A stretch of DNA of 64,000 nucleotides. Source: Trema orientale. Lineage: Eukaryota; Streptophyta; Magnoliopsida; Rosales; Cannabaceae. The notes beneath the pieces are model-generated. The model was not told the DNA's origin. It saw only the letters and a program-made list of their open reading frames with translations, and searched no databases. The position numbers and the translations under genes were made by a program. Shown here in pieces: positions 22,989 through 34,006 of this stretch (the stretch's first letter is position 1; each line of letters begins with the position of its first letter). The stretch covers positions 436,853 through 500,852 of the forward strand of contig JXTC01000111.1 in NCBI GenBank assembly GCA_002914845.1. Direction: 5' to 3'.

Positions 22989-25735
22989 GTAAAATAAAAA
23001 CAATTTATACTTTGCCAAATTGAAATCTTTTCCTTCCAAAAATATCCCAATACAAGTTAAGAATTGACAACTTTATCTATTTAAAGTCTCACCTAAATTT
23101 TGAATTTCTATCTCTATAAATCAAAATTGAGAGACAAGTGGTATTGGAAAAACTTTCCTTATGATTTTATTGACTTTATATTTTATGGATTAAAGTCTCT
23201 AGACATCCATAAAACAATATCCATTAATTTTTGACTTCTAATAATTTCCATTAAATTCATTAAGGTATGTATCTTTTTAGTGAGGAGCTGATTCACTAGT
23301 AGCTCCCCTTAAATTTTTTTAAATCATTAAATTTGTAAAAACTTTTAATATATCTCTTAAAAAAGTTTGAAAATAATAATTAAGCTCGTTAAAAAATTTA
23401 AAAATAAAAACCCACGATTAAAATTTTTTTAAGAATCGGCTACGTAATAGAATGAGTGATTAATGGATGAATGATAATTTGCTTGTTTACATTAAAACCG
23501 ACATCTTTAATGACATTGATAATGAACTCATTATAAAATACTTTAAAGGAATGAAAATATGTCGAGTATAATTATAATACTTATTATTATTTTTAATTAT
23601 TTTTGAATTATAATTACGGCCTAGCCATTTTATTAGAAATCCTGACTCCGTCTCTGTTTCTTTTATATGTATCTTAATTAAAAGTCATATCAAGTTTTTA
23701 AATGAAAGATTCATAATTTTTTTCAGTTGAAGCTATAATCTTTCCTCATTAAGTTTAAGCAAACTTATTAGTACTTTTATTCAGTAACACTAAATCATTA
23801 CATATATGATGATAAGTTGATGTGTCTTTCTCTTTTTATTTGTTTTCTCTTATTTGTATTAATATATATATATATAATGGAAGTTTGTTCAATGTTTTCC
23901 TCACTAATTTTCATTCATTTTTTTTGTTGGGTGTTTTGAACATCTATGTCTATTGGGCCATTTTAGGTAAATACTAGCAATTTAAATTTATTTATGGATT
24001 TATTTATATTCAATTATTTGCTTATTAAAAGTACAGAAACTTATAGATTAGTAAATAATAGAAATTGCGTAATCACGGCTTTTTTATGCATTCTCTATTT
24101 GGATTTGTGTGGAGAATTTATTAATATGGTTTTATTTTGCATTACAAACTTTTTGCATTTTATTACTATTGTGAAAATTTTAGATACTATTGAGTACTTA
24201 TTACATTTAAAAAAAAAAAAAATTTCCGCCCCACTAGCTGTGGTCAATATAGATATCTTTTCTTCTAAAAGGCCATGCGGGAGGGGAAACGTATAGACTA
24301 CCATTAATAAAGCAACCTGGCCAAGCAAAGCTTGCTATATCAGTGTGAATTATATATATATGATCTCGATCACTAGGAAGGAATTAATCCTTGCATGTGA
24401 CATGTGAGTGGAATTAAAGTAATGGGACGAATCCTTTGTGTATGAACGCTTGTGGAATGGCAACCACAGCTCAATCGGCATAAGCACTTCGTATCAACTA
24501 TCATTGGTGCGGTGCAAAAGGCCCACCCTTGAAAAGCGAATGGCCCTCTCTGCTTGTTGCGGGCACAACATACAAGCGGTACAAACTTTTCAATTTTGCT
24601 CCTGCCAACTTAATTTCCTCAAAAGCAAATCTTATACATTTCTTTCCCTTGCAACTTTTGATTGTTAGTCTCTCTCTCTCTCTCTCTCTTTTTTGATTTT
24701 GCATTATAGTACTCCAACAGGATAAAAGTCTAATATTTATATTTTTGTCTTCCTTTTGTTTTTTTGTTAGAATTTTACCTTAATTTTGCCCTAATGCATA
24801 AATAAAAGCTCCCATCTTGCCCACACGGCTTGACTTTAGTCCGATTTAGTTGTCACTTAAATTAATTGACCCTGGACCAGTTCCCTTTTCACTTGGGAGC
24901 GTTGAATGCACTCATAATGTTGAATTTCATGTCACATTCACAAAGACAATGTCCATACATATATATTCAAATTATCATGTTGATTGGATATTGCATCTAC
25001 CTACCCCTGGCTGCTTTGCGTATACACTCTCTATATAGTAATATATCTCCATGCAATAAGCATCTTGATTTAAGCAACTAAGGTTTTTTTTTTTAATTAT
25101 TGTTTTTTATTTTATTTTTTAAAGAGGTAGTGGAACAAAGTAAGATAACCCGGATGAAGCGTACTAATCGTCGAATATCCATAATACGTCTACAATGACA
25201 TGATATGTCTCATGCGTCTCCTTCTTGATCGGCCATTTTCAGGGAGGACGTAGATGACAATATCATTATAAAATCCAATTAAACGTTCGTTCTTCAACAT
25301 ATATGAGATGACTCGCAGTTTGGACACTCGCGTTTTGAAAAGGTAGCCTTTTTATACCGCTGACGTTGGGATAATTTCCTAACTTGACCGTTTCCGCCTA
25401 GAACTATTTCAACTTTATAGAAAAAAAAAAAAGAGAGATAAAAAAAGAAAAAACTAGTAGACTGCAATTATTGATTTCAGTTGAAATTGTCATTTAAATA
25501 ATTCTAAAACGACAACAATTTTCACGTAAGTGATGTAATTTTGAATGACTTGTCTGTCATAAAAGGGCAATAATAATAGTATTCTACGGGTATATTTACT
25601 AGTCTTAATGGAAAATGTCTAGAGAAAGGGTTTGGGTTTATTAATTCACTAATCATGCGAGAGGCTCACTAATTTTGTTTTCTAAATATTTAAATAAATA
25701 CGTAACTAAAAAATAAGAAAGATAAACAATTTCAT
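22984..25735. other. Intergenic, no supported gene
   Basis: AT-rich. Open frames at 23994-24296 and 24438-24668 were inspected; they show no family motif and no splice-site-linked extension. A (TC)n run lies at about 24669-24690. A cluster of TA runs and poly-A tracts is present. Confidence 0.4.
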
Positions 25736-25785
25736 TATTCTCATATACTCAGAGCACGGATTAAAAACAAAAAAGAAAAAAGAAA

Positions 25786-25935
25786 AAAAAACACCCACTT
25801 AAATATTCTAGCACTTTGAGCACCAACGACAAGCCCCCCCCAAGATGAAAACTTAAATATTGCATCCTGTCGCCATTTGTCACGAAAACTGCCAAAATAG
25901 ATTATATTTTTAAGATATAAAAATGAAGTTATTTT
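25786..25935 (+). other. Upstream block shared with the P450-2 flank
   Basis: This text (ACCCACTTAAATATTCTAGCA ... TGTCACGAAAACTGCCAAAATAGA) matches, in reverse complement and with substitutions, about 46855-46995 upstream of P450-2, and more weakly about 41060-41095 upstream of psi-3. It marks the extent of the duplicated P450 unit. Confidence 0.5.
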
Positions 25936-26582
25936 GAAAAAAGTAATTGAGAAACTACAAATATCACGCCTCACACATGAGAACGTGCGCCGCATACCTA
26001 TAAGGCAAAGCCTTATAAATATGCAAGGCATCTATCTACAATCCACAAAAAAATAAAGAATAATTAAACTCCAATAAATACCACTAAATCATGTACAACC
26101 CAATAATTCTATTAAGTTTCTAAATATTAAAAATTAACTATTGAAAATAAATACTGTAATATAATAAATTTGTGCTAATTGACCTTTCCAGTCTTCATAT
26201 TTTCTCAATAAAAATGAATAACTTTCCATCTTTCATTCATGAACTCAAATGTATCCCAATTACCTAGATAAGTTCTCACTTAGTGAACCTCTTAACTGAC
26301 GGTCTTTAATACCTGGGAAGGAAAAATGAAAGAATGAGCTCGACAGCTCAGTAAGTAACCAGTAACCTTAACTAGCTGGATCAAGTATATATCCTTTGAA
26401 AAGGTTAAATCACATATTTCAAAACAAAATCAATTTAAAATGTAATAATTCTCAAGATAATCAAATGAGATTATTTGTAAAGTTACTTTAACAAAAACAT
26501 GAAGTAAATTTTCAAAATTTATCGTTTCATTCTCATTCGATAATTAATAACACTTTCAATCACTTCTCAACAGTTTTTTGCG
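25936..26582. other. Intergenic, nothing recognised
   Basis: AT-rich; contains GAATGAGCTCGACAGCTCAGTAAG near 26333-26356, reminiscent of internal text of dispersed LTR-like repeats. Confidence 0.3.
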
Positions 26583-26800
26583 ACTATGGCTACACTTAAC
26601 CCCTATGATTAGGTCCACATTTACTACACTTAACCCCTGTAGCTATGTCCACATTTACTACCTTTAAACCCTATAGCTAGGTCCATATTTACTACATATT
26701 TACTTTAAACCCTATAGCTAGGTCTATATTTACTACATTTAACCCCTTGTAGCTAGGTCCGTATTCAATACATACCGTCCACATATAACCCCTGCGGAAT
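26583..26800 (+). repeat. Tandem repeat, about 34-bp unit, about 5-6 copies
   Basis: Units follow the pattern ACATTTACTACxxTTAACCCCTATAGCTAGGTCC with several mismatches. They sit within AT-rich non-coding DNA and parallel, in layout, the hairpin arrays in the dispersed repeats at 17.7 and 55.1 kb. Confidence 0.75.
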
Positions 26801-28515
26801 GGATCCTTATTGCATAGTCACTGAAGAGAGTTTCAAAACACATTCATATATAATAACAGTTCATAAATAGTTTCACTTTTCTCATTACATCACTATAATT
26901 ATTCTAAAATAATTTTAATATAACAATATTCAATAACAATTTCATATTACTTGATATATATTTTGGTATAAATAATTATCAAATAAACTCAGAATACTTT
27001 TTCAGAAAAAGTGATTATTTCAGTAAAACAATATTCTTTCAATAGATTAACTCATTTTACAAAAAGTATATTCTCACTTGAAATCATATTATTCAAGAAA
27101 ATACTTTAAAATACGAGTTTATTAGAAACAATAAAACATTAAATTTCTAGACAAGAAAAACTAGCTACCAGAAAAGATCAAAGCTTACTTACTTTGTTCG
27201 CTTTGCCTAATCAACTCAAAATAACCAACATAACCTCTCAAACACTTATTATCACACAAATCATATATAAGTATCACAACAATAAAATCATACTCTAATA
27301 AAAGTATTGACTACGTGCTGCTCATGCATATTCTATAATTAACTCCATATCTGTTCCCAATAATGTCAATTTCTTACAATTTATAACAATTCTAACATCT
27401 CTCTAAAAATTACCAAACTTAGACGACATGTTCTACAAATCATGGGGTCCCAAAAGTACCAAGAATGTAGCTATAAGGTCCCAAGATAAGCGTCGCACAG
27501 TCGGACAAGCCGTAACCACGTTTTGCTAAAGGTACCCAAAGTTTCAGATTTTTCCAGATTCATAGTACTCACATCAATTGGCTATAACTCTCTGGTTATA
27601 AGTCTGTTTTTGACAAATTATATACCATTAGAAAGATAATTCGACAAGCTTTCCAACAAACCAAATATGACCTAATCAGACTAGTAAAAATTCCTGAAAA
27701 GCTAGTCGTAATTTTTGCTGTATTTTTACATCTTAGCTAAAAACTCAAAAATTCATGACTTTCTATTTACTTAACCAAATCACTCAAAATTTATCTTGTT
27801 TGAATCCTAATATCAATAGGCTTCTTTTTCTATCAAATTTATCCTTATATTTCATAAATAATTTATAAATAATTCAAAACCCTAACCCTAGACATTCAAT
27901 TTCAATCCCCAAAATCAAACTAAGATATAAAACTTAATTGGTTAAGAGTTAATTACCTTGGGAGTGAGTCTCAATAATCTATAAGAATAGTCATTTTCTT
28001 CTTCTTCTTCCAACTATAGAGTCGTTTCTTCTCTTTCTTTTTAAATAGAACGTACGTTTAGAAACTGATAGTAAAATTAAACCTTAGGGTTTCTTAAAGG
28101 GACTAAATATTAATGTACTAAATTAACTCCAAATATTCTATTTAAGTAAGGGCTCTTTTGTCATTTCTTTTATCCTTATATTATTTATTTAATACAACTA
28201 AACCTTTTTTTTTTTTTTTATACGGGTTGTTGTCACAACAAAAGACAAGATAATTTTTATGATTCGCCCTTTTGGTATGCGTCCAGTGTGAATAAGACAA
28301 CAGGGAATTATTCGCTAATAAAATAAAGAGCAGTTGATTAACCCTTACAATTATTCAAATTAATTAATGCATGTGCACCCAAACTATCTCTCACCAGACA
28401 TTATTCGGGTAATTGACTTGGAATGTATAGTCTTACATTGGCTAATTTGAAATGTTAAACTCTTTGAACAAGTTAACGTTTTCATGTATGACAGAGATTT
28501 GATAACTCTTATTAT
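26801..28515. other. Intergenic, probably an old LTR-like repeat
   Basis: AT-rich text with no open frame of note. Contains a (TTC)n run near 27995-28010 and a long T run at 28207-28220. It may be the remaining body of the repeat carrying the 26.6-kb array. No boundaries found. Confidence 0.3.
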
Positions 28516-28894
28516 TTGTTTAGTTCCAGTGAACGAACTTTGGAAGGAAAGTCCATTCCAACCAAAGGTACAATGTTTGCTTTATCTTTTTAGCAAAGAA
28601 GTATTTATTTAGAATTCTATTAAGTGATAGAATTATCATTCCACTTCTAAATCTACTAAGAGATGATAATTTCGCCGATCATTTTGAAAAAACTGTTTCC
28701 TTTTTTTTTTCCCCTATCAAAATATCTAAAAGTAAACAAAAAAATTATTTATTTTTATTCCATTCCGCTATTGATTCGAATTTCAACTAAACTATATATT
28801 AATATTTATATACGTTACATTTTCAATTTCATTCTATTATCATTCTCATATTTAGTAATATAATTTCACTTCATCAACTAAACACCACCTTAGG
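28516..28894. mobile_element. MITE related to the one at 8010
   Basis: The left end (TGTTTAGTTCCAGTGAACG) and right end (CATCAACTAAACACCACC) are imperfect reverse complements. GGAATGG/CCATTCC-type words recur inside, as in the 8010-8359 element. Non-coding. Confidence 0.45.
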
Positions 28895-29956
28895 GTTCAA
28901 AGATTATAATGTGAGATTCTTTCATACATGTGTTAGGACGCTAGTCTATGGTTATTTTTGTGTATGTGAGAATGAAAAGTGTGAAGAGAATGTAAAAAAG
29001 TTCGGAACTCTCAAGAGTGTATAGAGCTGTTTAGCTAAACAGCTTTAAATGAGGTTTTAATTAAATCTTAGCCTTTCATACTGGTTATTTAGTTCAATAA
29101 GCCTCCTCTTTAATAAAACTTGGATTTCTCTATAATGCCGTTTCTATGAGAACTTTCAAATCATCATAAATCATCCAAATGTTGGACTGAGATTTATTTT
29201 CCCATTTGTTATCAAATCGCTTTCTCATCCACTTAAAATTAAAGTAGATAATTCAATACTTTTTAGTGATCACATTCTAAAAGGAATTAATGTATTAAAT
29301 TGGGATTATATTCTATGTTAAGTTCTCCACTTTTCAGTAGATGGTAAAACAAATGTGACAACAAAATAGGATACAAATCTCAGTAACATAAGATATTATT
29401 TACAAGATGAGTTTTTCATGTGCAACAGGTTTAATCGAAAGAAAAATACATTTTCGTCAATATGATGCTTGTTTTTGCGATTTTTCGACATAAAAGTCTC
29501 TAGGCCGAACCCAATTGAGCTCGATTGACCATCTTGAGTGGACCAACAAGTTTGACTAGATGCAGTCGAGCTCAATAGAGGTATTTTAGGTTTTTACATG
29601 ACACATAAATAGAAAAAAATTAGAAGAAAAATTAAAAGGAAAATCAGAATAAATGAGACTACTTTAAAAAAGAGGGATTGATGGAAGGGCTATCTAGCTA
29701 AATAACTCGTGAATACGTAGGCGAGCGAATAACCTATGTATTAGATTGTTGGTAGAGAGAGAAATTTTCCAATCGATATAAATAGTTTCGTTGAACCAGG
29801 TATATATATTATATATATATATATATATATTCTTTTATCTTTTTTTGAGTTGCACTTGCCAATCCAGCATTCTCCACATTAATTAGGTAGGTTTACTGTT
29901 CAAAGATTTTGACAAATTAGATTTGGTCAAGCTTAGAAAAATAGCCTTGCTACGTC
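28895..29956. other. Distal 5' flank of P450-1, nothing recognised
   Basis: Contains a (TA)n run at about 29803-29830 and AT-rich unique-looking DNA. No gene. Confidence 0.4.
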
Positions 29957-30124
29957 CATCTATTAATAGATGAACTGGCCATTCACGAAGTATATCAAAA
30001 AATTCAAGTGTCTATATACAGCGAAGTGTACATCGCTTAATAATATTGGCCAGGAATAGCAAGACATTATTTTTGTCTTACTTAATTTATCTTGTTCCTC
30101 ACCAAAGAAAAACAAAAGTCAGCC
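29957..30124 (+). promoter_or_regulatory. Proximal promoter and 5' leader of P450-1
   Basis: CATCTATTAATAGATG (29957-29972) is a perfect 16-bp palindrome at the position where P450-2 has CTATAAATAG, so the usual TATA word is changed to TATTAATA. A second TATA-like word (TATATA, 30013-30018) lies about 110 bp before the ATG and is absent from P450-2. Text from about 30035 to the ATG (TTAATAATATTGGCC, CTTGTTCCT) is shared with P450-2. Which word directs transcription cannot be told from sequence. Confidence 0.5.
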
Positions 30125-32727
30125 ATGGAAGATCTCCAAAATTACATCATACTTTTCTTACTTTGGCTGGTCTCCATTTTTGTGTCCCGAATCATATTCG
30201 CCAAATCCCGAACCAAGGTTCAACTTCCACCAAGCCCATCTTCTCTTCCCATCATAGGACACCTTCACCACATTGGTCCATTACCACACCAATCTCTCTA
30301 CAAGCTCTCAAACCGCTATGGACCCTTGATGCAAATCTCTCTTGGCTCCGTGCCTTGCGTAGTTGCTTCCTCCCCGGAGATGGCCAAAGAGTTCTTTAAA
30401 ACTCACGAAGCTTCCTTTTCGAGCCGGCCCCCGCCAAGTATCCTCAAATACGTTGCTTATCCCGAGCTTGACTTAACCTTTGCCCCGTACGGACCTTACT
30501 GGAAGTTCTTGAGGAAAGTGTGCATGTCTCGGCTCCTTGGAAGCCAAACACTTAATCTTCTTCTTCCAGTTAGGACCGAAGAAAGAAAGCGATTCTTAAC
30601 GACGATCCTTAAAAAGGCGGAGTCGAATGAATCAGTTGATGTTGGAAAAGAGCTCAAAATGCTTACCAATAACATCATATCGAGAATGATTATGAGCAAA
30701 AGGTGTGTTCATACTGAAGATGAAGCTGATGAGATCACTGAGTTGGTGAATGGCTCAGCTGAGCTCGTTGGAACGTTTAACGTCTCTGATTTCATCTGGT
30801 TCTGTAAGAACTTGGACTTGCAGGGTCTTAGGAAAAAGGGTAAGAAGATCCATGACAAGTTCGACAAAATGGTAGAGAATATCATTACAGAGCATCGAGC
30901 TGAGAGGAAGGGAGATGATCATGTTCCCAGGGACTTCCTTGATATTTTGCTTCAAATATCTGATGATGAGGGCTCAGATGTCAAAATGACCAAAGAAAAC
31001 ATTAAAGCCTTCTTCCTGGTATGATTTCTAAAGTTAAAACCATAAATAATTATTTTTCTTGTTATCAATATTGTCGCGCAATTTCAAGTAGTATCGACAA
31101 AAAGCACTGTCTTTAAAATAAGTTCATAATTAAAGATGCTAGTTTCACCATAATAATATTGAAAAAGAGTACCATTTACTAAAGAGAGTACTTATAATAG
31201 GCCTTTTTTTTTAAAAAAAAAGCCTATGTATACATATATTTCTAATTTATACTCAAAAGTTTTGAAATATACACACTACAGAAATATGTATAAATAATTT
31301 CTTCTCTCCTTTTCGTATGATTTTTTTAGAACAGCATGATACTTAGTTTACTTGGTACGTATATATATAATATATCAACTAGACAGTTAACTATAAATAC
31401 TTAGTTTTCTTGTTTATTTCTACAAAAGCATAAATAATTAATTTTCTTTGCCATAGGGTATACTCATACTCCATGTTGTGGAATATATATCAACTATAGA
31501 TAAACAGTTTGGCAGAGCTAGGATTTGACTATTCCAATGTTTATAAAAGCTGCATCCTTCTTCGAGCCTCTATATATCTTTCTGAACATTAATTCTTGAT
31601 GTCATATATAGGGACATGATTTTTGTCTCCTTAATTGAGTAACAAATACATCTAAACATTAACACAAATTTTTTTCAGTTTTTTTTGCCTAAATGCAATT
31701 ATAAGAGAGACGTGTATAATGGAGCTCATGATAATTTTTTGCATTTTGTTTTTGTTTTTGTTTTTTTGTCCTTTCAAAAAAGAGAGGCGTCTAAAACCGG
31801 GTCCAAAGAGAATCTGTGTTACCTTTTTATAATTAATATGGGTCGTCAATATATAGTTGCTTTAATTTTTTTTTTTCTTTTTTCGGTTGACAATAATTGA
31901 TATGACTGTTTCATAATTTTCATTGCTAAGCATGGTCTTCTATATTGCTGCTGTAATTGCTCATAAAGATTGCCTTGCTCTTAAAGCCTCTGACTTTCTG
32001 AACTTCATTGATGTCGCTGATATCATGATCCAGATAATAAATATGGCATACATACTAGTAACTTGTTCTAACTAAAAGCTCTCACTTTTTTAATTGTCAG
32101 GATGTATTTGTAGCTGGGACAAACACATCTTCCATTACCTTAGAATGGGCATTAGCAGAGCTAATAAACCACCCAAAAATCATGAAGAAAGCAGTAGAAG
32201 AAGTTGATTCTGTAGTTGGGAAAACGAGACTGGTAGAAGAATCAGATGTTGTCAACCTTCCTTATATTCAAGCTATAGTAAAAGAGACACTAAGGCTTCA
32301 CCCACCAGGCCCAATACTTATCAGAGAAGCCTCTCAAGCATGCAATGTTAATGGCTATGACATTCCAGAGAAGACCCGGTTGTTAATCAATGTTTGGGCC
32401 ATTAGTAGGGACCCAAACCACTGGGAGAGCCCACTAGAGTTCAAGCCAGAGAGGTTTTATAGTAAAGAAGGAAGTGAAAATGTGAAGCAGGTGGATGTTA
32501 GGGGACAACATTTCCAACTTTTGCCATTTGGGAGTGGAAGAAGAGTGTGCCCTGGAACCACTCTTGGATTGCAAGTTGTTCACACAAGTCTTGCTTCAAT
32601 GCTTCAGTGCTTTGAGTGGAAAGCTGATGGAACTGTTAACATGGATGAGGGACCTGGCTTAACCCTCCCGAGGGCTCATTCCCTAGTCTGTGTCCCGAAG
32701 GCTAGGCATAGTCCAATGCCACAATGA
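30125..32727 (+). CDS. Cytochrome P450-1, CYP93-like monooxygenase (two exons)
   Basis: Exons 30125..31018 and 32101..32727 with a phase-0 intron (GT 31019, AG 32100) give 506 aa, the normal P450 length. Residues 5-27 form the ER membrane anchor, followed by the Pro-rich hinge LPPSP (34-38). WKFLR (126-130) is the C-helix; I-helix AGTNTS is at 303-308; ExxR (E360, R363), PERF (414-417) and the heme loop [10 protein letters not shown] (441-450, Cys448 the iron ligand) are all present. The sequence resembles CYP93 proteins, which use O2 and NADPH-P450 reductase to oxidise flavonoid-type substrates at the ER; the A subfamily seems nearest, but the substrate is not predictable. The I-helix has Asn306 where an acidic residue is usual. 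ATG 30125 aligns with P450-2 and has a good context (GCCATGG). It is convergent with P450-2. Confidence 0.93.
31019..32100 (+). other. Intron of P450-1 (1082 bp)
   Basis: GT..AG intron between residues 298 and 299, in phase 0. The 3' half (CCTCTGACTTTCTGAACT, ATCATGATC near 31985-32030) is homologous to the P450-2 intron; the 5' part is not, because P450-2 carries a MITE there. A T-rich tract and a C-A-G acceptor are present. No nested gene. Confidence 0.85.
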
Positions 32728-33464
32728 ATTTCCTCGTCCATTTGACACGTCATAATATTTTTTTCGTTTTTGTTTTTTGCGTGAATCTTTTTGAATATTA
32801 TGAAATAATAGAATCAGTTGGTGCAAGGAAGACATGAACTGCAGCTTGAATCTAGCCAAAAATCTATTTCCTACATACAACATCTAAGTGAGCGAGTGCA
32901 TGGGCCACAATACTGCTCTAGGCTCTTTTAATATATACTTTGTCCGATATTTTTTTTTCTTTTTTTTTTTTTTTCAGAATAACTTTGTCCGATTTACTCC
33001 CAGTAATAAATTTTTTTTCTTCTTCCTTCTTCCTAGCTGTCTTCCTCTTTTTATATGACTTGTATTTAATTATAAAAGGTATGATATGTGAACTCTAGCT
33101 AAAATAAGGATTTGCTATGAAAAAGCCAAGTTATTTTGTGATGATGACTTCAATCAATTGTAGTGTGTATATATATATATTTAAGGTACAGTAATATACT
33201 TTGTGAAGAGTTTTAATAATCTACATTTTGGTAAGCAATAATTAATTGTGATCGCGTATTAGAGTTTCTGAATCCCTCACACATCCTAGTAGTACCTAGT
33301 ACGCGGTTGTGTGACATAAATAAAGGTCCTCTATTTCACATACTTCATGTAATATTGTTATCATCGTGAGGCCAGCCAAACTAAACTCATGTCACCTTAT
33401 TAGTGAGTTGTGTTCTAGATTCTCTAACCCTTTATTACAAGGAATTTTACGGTGTCATCGGATT
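32728..33464. other. 3' flank of P450-1 meeting the 3' flank of psi-3
   Basis: The segment 32728 to about 32955 is homologous, inverted, to 42418-42659 downstream of P450-2 (shared TGACACGTCAT, GAATCTTTTTGAATAT and GCATGGGCCACxxTA text), so it contains the conserved 3' UTR. Text just before 33465 (ACGGTGTCATCGGATT) matches the end of the P450 reading frame in reverse and is the 3' part of psi-3, separated from it by the hAT element. No other gene. Confidence 0.5.
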
Positions 33465-34006
33465 TTGGGGTGTTCACGGTTCGGTTTGGGTGGTCTGAAC
33501 TCCCAAATATTGACCAAACCGTATGTTCGGTTTTGATGAATCATTAGACCGTGCGGTCTGAAATATTACAACCAAATCAAAGCATAACAATAAATTTAAA
33601 ATTTAAGTTACAACCCAATCAAAATTCAATGTCTAAAATATTTTAAAATAAATAACAATCATCTAACACGTGAAATCACCAAAAAAAAATAATAATCATC
33701 TAACAAACCATAACATAAGAATAACTTAATAGTAGACCAAGTTACAACACCAAAAAATAGACTTCAAACTTCATCCACTTCAATGCTGCAAAAAAAAAAA
33801 AAAAGTATTAGACACAAATATTACACCTCAATACTCATTGCAAAAGAAAAAAAAAGATAGGATTTGGTATTACCATCAAACCTAGTCAAGGTTTACTACT
33901 TCAGATGTCAAAGTTGATTTCTCTACAAAGTGAAAATTTGTATAAAGTTAGACAACTATAATGGTACAATGCATAGTTAATAATTAATACAAAATAATAA
34001 ATATGC

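Noticed and set aside
24438-24668. Open frame and a tRNA-like phrase (CAGCTCAATCGGCATAAG)
   Set aside because: The phrase recalls a tRNA D-arm but no anticodon arm, T-loop (GTTCRA) or acceptor pairing was found; the open frame has no motif.
29803-29830. TA run upstream of P450-1 as possible TATA box
   Set aside because: It is about 300 bp before the ATG and is a microsatellite; the homologous position in P450-2 places the core promoter much nearer.
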